Source of the DNA: Mycobacteriaceae bacterium | GTDB taxonomy: Bacteria > Actinomycetota > Actinomycetes > Mycobacteriales > Mycobacteriaceae | Direction of reading: 5' to 3' | DNA length: 64,000 nt | Assembly (NCBI GenBank): GCA_019245755.1 | Contig: JAFARC010000027.1 | Location: 62,001-126,000 of the forward strand | Part shown: positions 8,347 through 17,077 of the stretch, piece by piece | Layout of the letters: every line of letters starts with the position of its first letter | Numbering within the stretch: position 1 is the first letter of the stretch | The notes under the pieces: model-generated | What the model was told of the DNA's origin: nothing | The model's database searches: none | What the model saw: the letters and a program-made list of their open reading frames with translations, nothing else | Translations under genes and position numbers: made by a program

Positions 8347-8709
8347 CTAAACCCGCCGACGGCCCAGCGCGGCGGCACCCCGCCAGCCCACCAGCAGCAA
8401 GGCGGTCACCACCGACGCGACGATGATGAAATTGACCGCGACGCCGCCCGAACTGGCCCTGCGCAGCAGCATTCCGACGGCGACCGTGCACAGCCACACC
8501 ACCACGCCGGTCGGTGTGATCGCGGTCGGGCGGCGCCAGCCCCGCGACGCCAGCCAGCCGACCCCGGTCCCGGCCAGGAAAGGCCACGCCGTCTGCGCCA
8601 CACCCGCGATGGTCACCCCTTCGGCGTGGCTGCGCCGACCCGCCGCGCAGAACACCAGCACGCACGCCACGTCGGCGACCAGCGCAGTCACCACCTGCCG
8701 GGACCGCAC
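8347..8709 (-). CDS. DUF3054 integral membrane protein
   Basis: A 120-residue hydrophobic protein with about four membrane helices. The motif VFCAAGRRSHAEGVTIAGVAQTAWPFLAG is the signature of the DUF3054 family, small actinobacterial inner-membrane proteins of unknown function. It starts with GTG and begins 4 nt after the M23-like lipoprotein stop, so it is probably the last gene of a three-gene unit with the YbhN-type protein and that lipoprotein. It converges with the histidine kinase, with 82 nt between the stops and no clear terminator hairpin. Confidence 0.82.
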   Translation of the reverse strand: MRSRQVVTALVADVACVLVFCAAGRRSHAEGVTIAGVAQTAWPFLAGTGVGWLASRGWRRPTAITPTGVVVWLCTVAVGMLLRRASSGGVAVNFIIVASVVTALLLVGWRGAAALGRRRV

Positions 8710-8713
8710 ACCG

Positions 8714-10000
8714 TCACCTGGTCGGGTAGGTCATCACGTCCAGATCGAGCGGCATCACGTTCGTCTGGTCTCCGCCGGGGAAGCCGATCTGCAATTGCGC
8801 CGGTGCGCCGGTGTCGTCGAGCTGGTTGAGCGCAACCTCCGACGCTACCCGCGAATCCAACCGGAATTTGCCGAAGATGAATGGTAATCCGTTGGACATC
8901 AGCGGATCCGGCGTATTCATCACATGAAAGTGCAGGTGCGGTGCACTGCTGTTGCCGCTGTTGCCCAACGCGGCGATGGTTTGCCCGGTTGTGAGCTTGT
9001 CACCCGGCTTCACCCTGATGCTGCCCGGCTTGAGGTGTGCGTAGAACGCGTAGTGGCCGCCGCCGATGTCCTCAACGATGTGGTTGCCGCCGTACTGGTC
9101 GAGCGGCAGGCCGCTCGGGTTGGCGCCCGCCACCTGGTCGGGCAGGTTGTCCACCGCCGCGATGACGGCACCGTCCGCGACTGCGTGGATGTCGGCGCCG
9201 TAGTAGGGGTAGCTCTCGAGTTTCGTTTTGTCGCCGATGAACAGCCGACCGTCGGGTGTGAGCGCGATGTAGTCGATCGCGAACCGTTCCGGCGCCCACA
9301 GCTGCCCGTTGAGCGGATTGACGGCCATCCGGTGCGCGCTCATGTCGCAGCAGCCGTCGGCGTCCACCCAGCTGGGGCCGCTCACCGGCGGCGAGAGTGT
9401 CACCGGTTTGTGGCCGGTGTCCACCTTCGTCGGCGCGATCGTCTCGGTGATCGTGCCGGGGATCAGCGGCGGCTGCGGCTGCGGCACGGTCAGGCCGATG
9501 CTGTGGGTGATGTCGGCTGGCATGCCCGCGGACTTGTCCACGGCCAGGTCGAGCCACACCAGCGCGGTTTGCGCCGGTCCCAGTTTGGCGGTCGGCGTCG
9601 CAGCGCCGATGACCCGTGTCCAGTACGCCAGCCCGTCACCCGACAGGGAGAGCAGGGTCTTGTCGCTGGCCACCGCGGCAAGGAAGGTCAGCGTGACCGC
9701 CTGCTGCAGCGTGTTGGTCAAAGCGATCTCATAGACGAGATGCACTTTGCCGTCGGTGGCGGACACCGGGACCGGCGCTGCGAGCACCGAGCCGATCACC
9801 GGTGTGATCACCGGTTGGCCGGCCGGAGCCGAGCCCGCGGTCGCCGGAGCCGGGGCTGACGGAGGGGGCGTGGCGACCACGGTCGATGACGGCGCCGACT
9901 CTTTTGCGGTCGCGCACGAGCCGAGCGTGAGGACTGCCACAGCGCACAGTGCCATCACCGGAAAGCGCGGTCCGAAGCGGTGATTCAACCACGCACGCAC
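8714..10000 (-). CDS. M23 (LytM-like) peptidase-family lipoprotein with an altered zinc site
   Basis: A ~428-residue protein starting from a GTG at 10000; a GTG at 10015 is also possible. The N-terminus has basic residues, a hydrophobic run and a lipobox LGSC followed by Ala/Ser/Pro-rich linker. The middle ~150 residues form a beta-rich domain. The C-terminal ~150 residues are an M23 domain with GGNHIVEDIGGGHYAFYAHL and the HxH motif HLHFHV. The usual HxxxD first zinc motif appears as RFAID, with Arg in place of His, so metal binding and hydrolysis are uncertain. It may be a non-catalytic amidase activator or cell-wall sensor. It is cotranscribed with the YbhN-type gene upstream. Confidence 0.8.
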   Translation of the reverse strand: MRAWLNHRFGPRFPVMALCAVAVLTLGSCATAKESAPSSTVVATPPPSAPAPATAGSAPAGQPVITPVIGSVLAAPVPVSATDGKVHLVYEIALTNTLQQAVTLTFLAAVASDKTLLSLSGDGLAYWTRVIGAATPTAKLGPAQTALVWLDLAVDKSAGMPADITHSIGLTVPQPQPPLIPGTITETIAPTKVDTGHKPVTLSPPVSGPSWVDADGCCDMSAHRMAVNPLNGQLWAPERFAIDYIALTPDGRLFIGDKTKLESYPYYGADIHAVADGAVIAAVDNLPDQVAGANPSGLPLDQYGGNHIVEDIGGGHYAFYAHLKPGSIRVKPGDKLTTGQTIAALGNSGNSSAPHLHFHVMNTPDPLMSNGLPFIFGKFRLDSRVASEVALNQLDDTGAPAQLQIGFPGGDQTNVMPLDLDVMTYPTR

Positions 10001-10016
10001 CTGCCGCGACCCCACG

Positions 10017-11144
10017 TCAGGGATCGCCCCACCGCGCGCTGTCGCCACCGTCGTCGCCGTTGTCCTGGGGTCGGGCGTCGATGCCGCCACGCTCGGCCGC
10101 GTCGGGATCGATCTGGCTCTCCGTGCGGAACAGGAAGAAGAACAGCACCCAGCCGATCACGGCGACGAGGATCCAGCTGATGAGCCGGTAGATCAGCATC
10201 GCCGAGATCGCGGCGGACAGGCTCATGCCGCTGGTCACCAAACCGGGCACCAGCACGGCCTCGACGACGAGCAGGCCGCCCGGCATCAGGGGGATCGCGC
10301 CGACCGCGCGCGCGGCCGCATACGCGACCGTCAGCCCGGCCAGGGACGGTCGCCCGCCCGCCGCGTACGACGCGAACAGCAGACACGCCACGTCGGCCAC
10401 CCAATTGAACAGCGACCAGCTGAACGCGATCGCGAGCTCACGGCGGCTCAGACTGACCGACTCCAGCTGACTCAGCGTCTCGCGCCACTTGTCCAGCGCG
10501 GTGTCGGCGGGCTTGCCGCGCACCGAGTTCACCCACGACAGCACCCGCACGCCGATGCCGTCGATCAGGTCCGGCCGCGTCGCGACGGCCTGCGCCAGCA
10601 GGATCAGCGCGACGAAGCCGCCCAGCGTGAAGATCAGCGAGAATGGGTTGTTCTTCGCGCCCAACAGGAACGCGCCGCCCAACCCGAGCACCGCCAGCCC
10701 GACCACCTGCAGCGCCCCGGACATCACCAGCTGCCATGACGCGACCACGGGGCTGGCGCCCCAGATCCGTTGCTGCCGATAGATGAACGTCGCCGACAGC
10801 ACCGGGCCGCCGGGCAACGTGGTACTCAGCGCGTTGCCGGCGTAGAAGGCGGTCTCCGAGCGCCATTGCTTGACGACCACGCCCGCCGACCGCAGCAGCG
10901 TCCGCTGGATCTGGGCGAAGCTGTGCATGGAGGCCAGCGCCGCGCCGATCGCGGCCAGTACCCACCACCAGCGGGCGGCCGACAGGCTGCGCCAGGCCTG
11001 CGCGAGCTGGTCTGAGACCAACGCGATCTCGACCGCGAGCACGATCGCGGCCACGGCGAGAACCACCCATCGCAGCCACCAGTATTTGCCGCGTGATTGT
11101 CCCGCCCCGCTGCGCGCGTGGCTTGCCTGCGCGTCTTGGGACAC
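10017..11144 (-). CDS. YbhN/LPG-synthase-TM family membrane protein (Rv0204c-like)
   Basis: A 375-residue protein with a basic N-terminus and about eight membrane helices. The segment GNALSTTLPGGPVLSATFIYRQQ and the late AVGAIPLMPGGLLVVEAVL are the paired signatures of the lysylphosphatidylglycerol-synthase TM (UPF0104) family. The aminoacyltransferase domain of MprF is absent, so only the flippase-like half is present. Members are thought to move lipids between membrane leaflets, but the substrate here is unknown. Position next to an AI-2E-type gene and mmpL3 matches Rv0204c-Rv0206c in M. tuberculosis. Confidence 0.87.
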   Translation of the reverse strand: MSQDAQASHARSGAGQSRGKYWWLRWVVLAVAAIVLAVEIALVSDQLAQAWRSLSAARWWWVLAAIGAALASMHSFAQIQRTLLRSAGVVVKQWRSETAFYAGNALSTTLPGGPVLSATFIYRQQRIWGASPVVASWQLVMSGALQVVGLAVLGLGGAFLLGAKNNPFSLIFTLGGFVALILLAQAVATRPDLIDGIGVRVLSWVNSVRGKPADTALDKWRETLSQLESVSLSRRELAIAFSWSLFNWVADVACLLFASYAAGGRPSLAGLTVAYAAARAVGAIPLMPGGLLVVEAVLVPGLVTSGMSLSAAISAMLIYRLISWILVAVIGWVLFFFLFRTESQIDPDAAERGGIDARPQDNGDDGGDSARWGDP

Positions 11145-11212
11145 GTGCTACAGGGTAGCCGCGCACCCGGCGTCTGCCCCGTCGTTCTCGCGGGGCGCGC
11201 CGGGCGCGGCGC

Positions 11213-11218
11213 TACGCT
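11213..11218 (+). promoter_or_regulatory. candidate -10 element (TACGCT) for the AI-2E-family gene
   Basis: TACGCT lies 6 nt before the ATG at 11225, in the 80-bp divergent region upstream of the YbhN-type gene. No Shine-Dalgarno is present, so a leaderless start is likely. It is the same hexamer and spacing as at 831-836. Confidence 0.4.
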
Positions 11219-11224
11219 ACCGGC

Positions 11225-12373
11225 ATGCCAGCGCCCGAAGACGCAGCCATCACCCCCTTGATACGCAAGACCGCTGCCTGGGCCTGGCGCCTGCTGGTCA
11301 TCTTCACCGCGCTGCTGGCATTGCTGTGGGTGATCAAGCACCTCGAGGTGATCTTCGTGCCGGTCGCGTTGGCCGGGATGCTGACCGCGTTGCTGCTGCC
11401 CGGGGTGGACTGGCTCGACAGGCACGGTGTCCCGCGCGGCTGGGCGGTGTTGTTGTTGCTGTTGTTCGGACTGGCGGTCCTTGGCGGCATTCTCACCTTC
11501 GTGGTCACCCAGTTCATCGACGGTTTGCCCGGTCTGATCGAACAGGTCACCCACAGTATCGACACCGCCCGCAACTGGTTGATCAGCGGACCGGCGCACC
11601 TCAGCAGACAGCAGATCGACAACGCGGGCAACTCGGCCATCCAAGCGTTGCGGAACAACCAGGAGAGACTGACCACCGGCGCCCTGTCCACGGCGGGCAC
11701 GATCACCGAGATCGTCACCGGTGCGTTCGTCGTGCTGTTCACGCTGATCTTCTTCCTCTACGGCGGCCGCAACATTTACGAGTTCGTGACGCGGATCTTC
11801 CCGGCCGGCGTGCGGGAGAAGGTGCGCGACGCCGGCCGCGCGGGGTTCGGCTCGCTGATCGGCTACGTGCGTGCGACGTTTCTGGTTGCGCTCGTTGACG
11901 CGGTCGGCATCGGCACGGGGTTGGCGATCATGGGGGTACCGCTGGCGCTGCCGTTGGCGTCGCTGGTGTTCCTCGGCGCGTTCATCCCGCTGGTCGGTGC
12001 GGTGCTGTCCGGGTTCCTGGCCGTGGTTGTTGCGCTGCTGGCCAAGGGCTTCATCTATGCGCTGATCACATTGGGGCTGCTCATCGCCGTGCAGCAGCTG
12101 GAGGCACACGTGCTGCAGCCGCTGGTGATGGGCCGCGCCGTGTCGATCCATCCGCTGGCCGTGGTGCTGGGCATCTCGACCGGCGGGGTGCTGTCCGGCA
12201 TTGTCGGGGCACTGCTCGCCGTGCCGACCATCGCGTTTCTCAACAGCGCGGTCCGGGTGCTGATCGAACGTCCGCAGGACATCGGCGCACCCGGCGAGCG
12301 GGCCCAGCCCGACGAGCCGGTGGGTATCAGCGCCGAGCCCGACCGGATCCAGCCACCGCAATCCGACGGCTGA
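11225..12373 (+). CDS. AI-2E family transporter (Rv0205-like)
   Basis: A 382-residue membrane protein with about eight helices in the AI-2E/PerM arrangement: TM1-2 near residues 17-60, a helical segment (about 80-160) and a C-terminal membrane bundle containing [25 protein letters not shown] and [23 protein letters not shown], both hallmark stretches. Family members export signalling molecules or act as Na+/H+ antiporters; here the substrate is unknown. The C-terminal ~30 residues are acidic and Pro-rich. It converges with mmpL3, with a 114-bp gap (12374-12487) that shows no gene. Confidence 0.9.
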   Translation: MPAPEDAAITPLIRKTAAWAWRLLVIFTALLALLWVIKHLEVIFVPVALAGMLTALLLPGVDWLDRHGVPRGWAVLLLLLFGLAVLGGILTFVVTQFIDGLPGLIEQVTHSIDTARNWLISGPAHLSRQQIDNAGNSAIQALRNNQERLTTGALSTAGTITEIVTGAFVVLFTLIFFLYGGRNIYEFVTRIFPAGVREKVRDAGRAGFGSLIGYVRATFLVALVDAVGIGTGLAIMGVPLALPLASLVFLGAFIPLVGAVLSGFLAVVVALLAKGFIYALITLGLLIAVQQLEAHVLQPLVMGRAVSIHPLAVVLGISTGGVLSGIVGALLAVPTIAFLNSAVRVLIERPQDIGAPGERAQPDEPVGISAEPDRIQPPQSDG

Positions 12374-12487
12374 CTACCCGGCCTCAGCCGGCGCCTGTGG
12401 CTCGGGTTCGCGCTCTCCCTGATCCAGCCACTGCCAGCGCGCACCAACTCCCACAACACTTTTCGCGCGGCACCGTGTCGCCGGGGT

Positions 12488-15382
12488 TTAGATGCGACCC
12501 TCCCGACGCAGCAGGTCCTGCGCACTGACACCGCCGCCCTCCGCCACGTCGCGCTTGCGGGGCGCACGCTGCCGCTGGTCGTCGTCGTCCGGCTTGCGGC
12601 CCTGGCTGGGCAGCTTCTCGGTCGATTCCGGGTCCCGCCCGGGCTTGGCGACCCGCTGCACCGGAATCGCCGTCGTCTTGTCCGGATCGCCGCGGCGCGC
12701 TTCGGGCATCGCGCGGGTGGCGTCCGCAGATGGCCGTACCGGCGGCGCCGCCGGTGGCGCGTCTCCGCGCAGCTCGCCGAGCCACGACTCGATCTCCCGC
12801 TCCTCGCGCGGCGGCGGGGCCGCGGCGGGCCGATACGTGCGCTGCGTGATCGCGGTCGCGTTGTTGACCACCGCGCGCGCGGCGTTGCGCGCGGCGGTCG
12901 ACAGCCGGGTGGTCTGCGGCTCGGCCGGAGCCTGCCGCGGCCGCACCGGGATGCGCGTGGTTCCGGCCACCGACGGCTCCTGCGGCGGGGGAATACGCCG
13001 CGGGGTCGCCCGGCGCGCACCGGGCCGGGCGACGCTCTCGGCGGCCGGGTGCGTCGGGTCGTGCGGCGGTGGCGGCGCCATCGAAGCGCCGGCGCCGACC
13101 AGCGCCGGCTCCGGCTCCCGAACGGTGGGCCGCTTGCGCTCGTCGGGCAGGTGGATCTCACCCATGCCGATGCGGTTCTGCAGCCGCTTCATCCACCGCG
13201 GAGCCCACCAGCAGTCGTCGCCGAGCAGCTTCATCACCGACGGCACCAGGAACATCCGCACCACGGTCGCGTCCAGCAGCAGCGCGGCGATGAACCCGAA
13301 CGCCAGGTACTTCATCATGACCAGGTCGGAGAACACGAAGGCGCCCATGACCACGACCAGGATCAACGCCGCGGCAGTGATGATCCGGCCGGTGGCCGCC
13401 GTACCGAGCCGAATCGCCTCCGCCGTCGACATGCCCCGTTCGCGCGCCTCCACCATGCGGGAGACCAGGAACACCTCGTAGTCGGTGGACAACCCGTAGA
13501 TCACCGCGATGATCAACCCGATCACCGGGGCGGTCAGCGGAGTCGGTGTGAAATTCAGCCACTTCGCGAAGTGGCCGTCGACGAAGATCCACGTCAGCAC
13601 GCCCAGCGTCGAGCCCAGCGTCAGCGCGCTCATCACCGCCGCCTTGATCGGCAGCACCAACGAGCCGAACGCCAAAAACATCAGGATCGTCGTCGTGCAG
13701 ATCAGGATCACCAGCATCAGCGGCATGTGCGCGAAGATGCTGTGGATGGAGTCCTGCTCCAGCGCCGGTGTGCCGCCGACCCACAGGGTCACGCCCTTGG
13801 GCGGCTGGATCGACCGCAGGTCGGAGATCTTGGCGGCGGCGTTGTTGCTGTTCACCAGGCCGTTCTGCAGGACGGTGACCTTCGGATCGTGATTGCCTTC
13901 GTCGGTGGCCGGCCGCGGTTGCCAGGTGGTGTTGGTGAAGCCGCTGAGCTGTGCGGCCTTGTTGGCGATTTCGTCGATCTGCGGCGGGCTGGCGTTCTGG
14001 ATGACCAGCGTGAGCTGGTTGGTCCGGAAGCCCGGGAAGGTCCGGTCGAAGTCTTCCTGCGCCTGCCGCACGGGGTTGGTCGGCGGCAGGTACTTCTCGC
14101 TGATGCCGCCCAGCGACAGCTTCCCGAGCGGCACGATCAGCAGGATCATCGCGATGATGATCGGCGCGGCGAACAGGATCGGCCGCTTCATCACGCGGTT
14201 GATGAGCTTGCCCCAGAAGCCGTTTTCGATCTCTTCGCGGGTCTTGGTCTTCTGCAGGCGGTCGGCCAGCCAGTTCAGCCACCAGTTCGTCGGCTTCCAG
14301 TTGCGGAAGAACGGAACCCGCAGCAGGGTGCGGACACCGAACGCGTCGACGTTCTGGCCGAGGATGCCCAGGCACGCGGGCAGCAGGGTGACCGACAGGA
14401 TCGCCGACAGCATCACCGCCGCGATCACCGCGTAGGTCAGCGACTTGAGGAAGCCCTGCGGGAACAGCAGCAGGCCGGCCGCCGACGCGACGATGATCAC
14501 CGCCGAGAACGTCACGGTGCGCCCGGCGGTCATCACCGTGCGGCGTACCGCCGTCGCGGTGTCGTAGCCCTCGGCGGTTTCCTCCCGGAACCGGCTGACC
14601 ACGAACAGGCCGTAGTCGATCGCGATGCCGAGTCCGATCATCGTGACGACCGGTTGGGCGAAGTAGTGCACCGGCCCGAACATCGCGATCAACCGCAGGA
14701 TGCCCAGTGACCCGGCGATGGACAGCCCCCCGACGATCACCGGCAGCCCGGCGGCGATTACGCCGCCGAACACGAAGAACAGCACCACCGCCACAAGAGG
14801 TACGGCCAGCACCTCCGCGCGTTTCTGGTCCTTGGCGATCGTTCCGGTCAGCTCGTTGGCGACCGGCTGCAGCCCCGCCAGTTCGACCTTGCCGCCGCCG
14901 AGCTTTTGTAGGTCACTTTGCACCGCTTTGTAGTTGGTCAGGATCTCGTCGTCGTTGTTGCCCTTGAGCGGAATGCTGACGAACGTCCGCTTCATGTCCG
15001 AGGTGTGCATTTTCTGCACCGTGAGGTCGGTGCTGTTGGTCGCCTTCAGCCAACCGACCCAGCCGAGGATCTGGTTGGGATGATCGGCCTGCACCTTGTT
15101 GAGCGCGTCGACGATGCCCTTCTGCCACTGCGGGTCGTCGACCGTCGAGCCGTCGGGGGCGGTGAATATCGCCACGATGTGGCTCGTTCTGTCCCGACCG
15201 TACACCTCGTCGCCGAGCACCGACGCCTTCGCGGACTGGCTGTTGTCGTCGTAGAAACCGCTCTGCGTGACGTGACTCCCCAGGCTGAGCCCGAAGATGC
15301 CGCCGCCGAGGCACAGCGCCACCATCACCCCGATCACGATGAACCGGTAGCGGTACACGGTTCGACCCCACCAGGCGAACAC
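12488..15382 (-). CDS. mmpL3: MmpL3, essential trehalose monomycolate flippase
   Basis: A 964-residue RND transporter (~944 in M. tuberculosis). It opens with MFAWWGRTVYRYRFIVIGVMVALCLGGG. The first porter domain (FYDDNSQSAKASVLGDEVYGRDRTSHIVAIF) is followed by TM2-6 with the proton-relay pair Asp256-Tyr257 (GIAIDYGLFVVSRFREE). The second half carries Asp634-Tyr635 (GLSTDYEVFLVSRMVEARERG). A ~220-residue Pro/Arg-rich cytoplasmic tail follows. It moves trehalose monomycolate across the inner membrane for mycomembrane assembly and is the target of SQ109-like inhibitors. The start is a GTG preceded by TTAGGAG. The NYN-domain gene lies just upstream on the same strand, as in Rv0206c-Rv0207c. Confidence 0.97.
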   Translation of the reverse strand: MFAWWGRTVYRYRFIVIGVMVALCLGGGIFGLSLGSHVTQSGFYDDNSQSAKASVLGDEVYGRDRTSHIVAIFTAPDGSTVDDPQWQKGIVDALNKVQADHPNQILGWVGWLKATNSTDLTVQKMHTSDMKRTFVSIPLKGNNDDEILTNYKAVQSDLQKLGGGKVELAGLQPVANELTGTIAKDQKRAEVLAVPLVAVVLFFVFGGVIAAGLPVIVGGLSIAGSLGILRLIAMFGPVHYFAQPVVTMIGLGIAIDYGLFVVSRFREETAEGYDTATAVRRTVMTAGRTVTFSAVIIVASAAGLLLFPQGFLKSLTYAVIAAVMLSAILSVTLLPACLGILGQNVDAFGVRTLLRVPFFRNWKPTNWWLNWLADRLQKTKTREEIENGFWGKLINRVMKRPILFAAPIIIAMILLIVPLGKLSLGGISEKYLPPTNPVRQAQEDFDRTFPGFRTNQLTLVIQNASPPQIDEIANKAAQLSGFTNTTWQPRPATDEGNHDPKVTVLQNGLVNSNNAAAKISDLRSIQPPKGVTLWVGGTPALEQDSIHSIFAHMPLMLVILICTTTILMFLAFGSLVLPIKAAVMSALTLGSTLGVLTWIFVDGHFAKWLNFTPTPLTAPVIGLIIAVIYGLSTDYEVFLVSRMVEARERGMSTAEAIRLGTAATGRIITAAALILVVVMGAFVFSDLVMMKYLAFGFIAALLLDATVVRMFLVPSVMKLLGDDCWWAPRWMKRLQNRIGMGEIHLPDERKRPTVREPEPALVGAGASMAPPPPHDPTHPAAESVARPGARRATPRRIPPPQEPSVAGTTRIPVRPRQAPAEPQTTRLSTAARNAARAVVNNATAITQRTYRPAAAPPPREEREIESWLGELRGDAPPAAPPVRPSADATRAMPEARRGDPDKTTAIPVQRVAKPGRDPESTEKLPSQGRKPDDDDQRQRAPRKRDVAEGGGVSAQDLLRREGRI

Positions 15383-15433
15383 CTATGCTCCTAACTAGCT
15401 CTTCGTCTTCAGACCGCGCATCACTTTCGTCGC

Positions 15434-16108
15434 CTACACCCGCGTGGTCAGTAGCGACGACAGCGGCCGGAACGGCTGCAACCACGCCCCTTGGTCTGGT
15501 AGCGAATCTAGGCCGACCCGGGGCAATGATTCCCGAAAAACGCCGGGAATATCCTCCAGGTCGACGAACTCCAACGTATCGGACGCTAGCGCCCAACTCG
15601 CGTGTTCGCGAAATCCGACCACCTGCACCGGCACGCCGGACCTGGCGATCTCCTCGAGGGGCAGGCGGAACGCCTGCCCGTCGGCGGAGGCCACCAGCAG
15701 CCCGGCCAGCCCGTCGCCGTGCCGCAGCGCGATGTGGTCGAGCATGTCGCTGTCGACGTCGCTGTCCTCGTCGATCTTGGGCTTGGCGAATACCGCGAAT
15801 CCGACGTTGCGCAGGGCCTCCACCCACGGCCGCACGACGTCGGCGCTACCCGGGGCGATGTTGGTGAACACGGTGGCCTCAGGTTCCAGCGACACGTCGG
15901 TACGGCCGGTCGCCAGTTCAGCGGTGCGCGAGAGCAGCCAGCGCCCCAGGGCATCGAAGCGGGGGCGGTACGCCGCGGTCGGTCGGCCACCCAGGATCGA
16001 CCCCAGCCCCATGTCGAGGTTCGGCGCGTCCCACACCAGCAGCACCCGCCGCGGTACCGGGGCCGCCTCGGCAGGCGGGTCGACCACTATTTCCTCTGTC
16101 ATGCTCAT
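15434..16108 (-). CDS. NYN-domain protein (Rv0207c-like)
   Basis: A 224-residue soluble protein. RRVLLVWDAPNLDMGLGSILGG opens a PIN-like NYN nuclease fold, with conserved acidic residues at WDAPNLD, KIDEDSDVDSDML and the GLLVASADGQAF strand. These are the positions that hold metal in NYN ribonucleases, so RNA processing is a reasonable but untested role. The ATG at 16108 overlaps the trmB stop (ATGA), giving trmB-Rv0207c-mmpL3 order on one strand, as in M. tuberculosis. The last ~40 residues (LPDQGAWLQPFRPLSSLL) are a conserved mycobacterial tail. Confidence 0.87.
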   Translation of the reverse strand: MSMTEEIVVDPPAEAAPVPRRVLLVWDAPNLDMGLGSILGGRPTAAYRPRFDALGRWLLSRTAELATGRTDVSLEPEATVFTNIAPGSADVVRPWVEALRNVGFAVFAKPKIDEDSDVDSDMLDHIALRHGDGLAGLLVASADGQAFRLPLEEIARSGVPVQVVGFREHASWALASDTLEFVDLEDIPGVFRESLPRVGLDSLPDQGAWLQPFRPLSSLLTTRV

Positions 16109-16839
16109 GGTTTCTCCCAGAGCAGCTCGGCCACGGCGCTGCCGGCGTGCTGCGCCTTGGTCTCGTACTTGGTGATCGGCCGCTCCACCGAGATCGGCGG
16201 CGCGTGGCCGCCCGGGACCCGGCGCAACCGCGGCTCGGCGTCTCCGACCTCGGCGATCCGCGCCGCGTAGCCAGGGTGGTCGGTGGCCACGTGCAGCACA
16301 CCGCCACACCGCAACCGGTCGGCGATCAGTGCGACGGTGCTCGGCTGCAGCAGCCGGCGCTTGTGGTGCCGCGACTTGGGCCACGGGTCCGGGAAAAACA
16401 CCCGCACACCGGTCAACGAGTCGCTGCTGACCATGTGGTTGAGCACATCGAAGCCGTCGCCCAGGATCAACCGGATATTGGTGATCCCCTCCCGGTCGAT
16501 CCTGCCGAGCAGCTGGGCAAGCCCGCGCCGGTACACCTCGACGGCCACCACGTCCAGGCCTGGCTCCGCTTGCGCCATGGCAGCAGTGGAAACACCTGTG
16601 CCGCAACCTATTTCGAGTATCACCGGTGCGGATCTGCCGAACCAGCGGTCGCTGTCGAGCAGCTGGGCGCCGGGGGCCAGCTCGGCTCCCAGCACCGGCC
16701 ACAGTCGTTCCCAGGTTCGCTGCTGAGCCTGCGTCAATGCCGATCGGCGGCCCCGGAAACTGGTCACCCGCCGATGCAGATGCAGCGCCTGATCGGGGTC
16801 GGCCAACGCGTCCGGCCGCTCGTCGCGCTGCGTTTGCAT
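16105..16839 (-). CDS. trmB: tRNA (guanine-N7-)-methyltransferase
   Basis: A 244-residue class I SAM-dependent methyltransferase. The SAM loop is VILEIGCGTGVST (~residues 73-85) and the acidic ribose contact lies in VVAVEVYRRG. RVFFPDPWPKSRHHKRRL is the TrmB/YggH signature for tRNA binding and catalysis, and the C-terminal TKYETKAQHAG is also conserved. It methylates G46 in the variable loop of tRNAs. It is the first gene of a probable trmB-NYN-mmpL3 operon. The upstream 238-bp region (16840-17077) to the divergent dynamin-like gene shows no further gene and no Rv0209-like gene. Confidence 0.95.
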   Translation of the reverse strand: MQTQRDERPDALADPDQALHLHRRVTSFRGRRSALTQAQQRTWERLWPVLGAELAPGAQLLDSDRWFGRSAPVILEIGCGTGVSTAAMAQAEPGLDVVAVEVYRRGLAQLLGRIDREGITNIRLILGDGFDVLNHMVSSDSLTGVRVFFPDPWPKSRHHKRRLLQPSTVALIADRLRCGGVLHVATDHPGYAARIAEVGDAEPRLRRVPGGHAPPISVERPITKYETKAQHAGSAVAELLWEKP

Positions 16840-17077
16840 CCGTTAATGGTGGCCTATGAAATTAAGTCGCCTCCTTATCTGGTGCAGATTGATATCCAAC
16901 AGTTGTCTTTACTGGTATCTGCGGCCGGGTGGCGTGAGCACTCGCGCCGACGTGTCGGAGGTGTCACGATTTGCCCGGTGAGGGCCGGTCAGCGACCGGT
17001 GGGGGCCACATGAGTAGACAGGGGAATCACATTTTCGCCGACGAGCGCCGCCATGCCAGGCCATCGAAGGGCGTCCG

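Noticed and set aside
6015-8378. Long minus-strand frame (~787 codons) opposite prrA/prrB-like genes
   Set aside because: Shadow of the two-component genes on the other strand; these carry full kinase and regulator motifs.
12374-12487. Possible small gene between the AI-2E-type gene and mmpL3
   Set aside because: The only frame here is a tail of a shadow frame running from inside mmpL3; no ribosome-binding site or family match.
13049-14710. Open frame (~553 codons) on the + strand opposite mmpL3
   Set aside because: His/Arg/Asp-rich shadow of mmpL3, which is certain.
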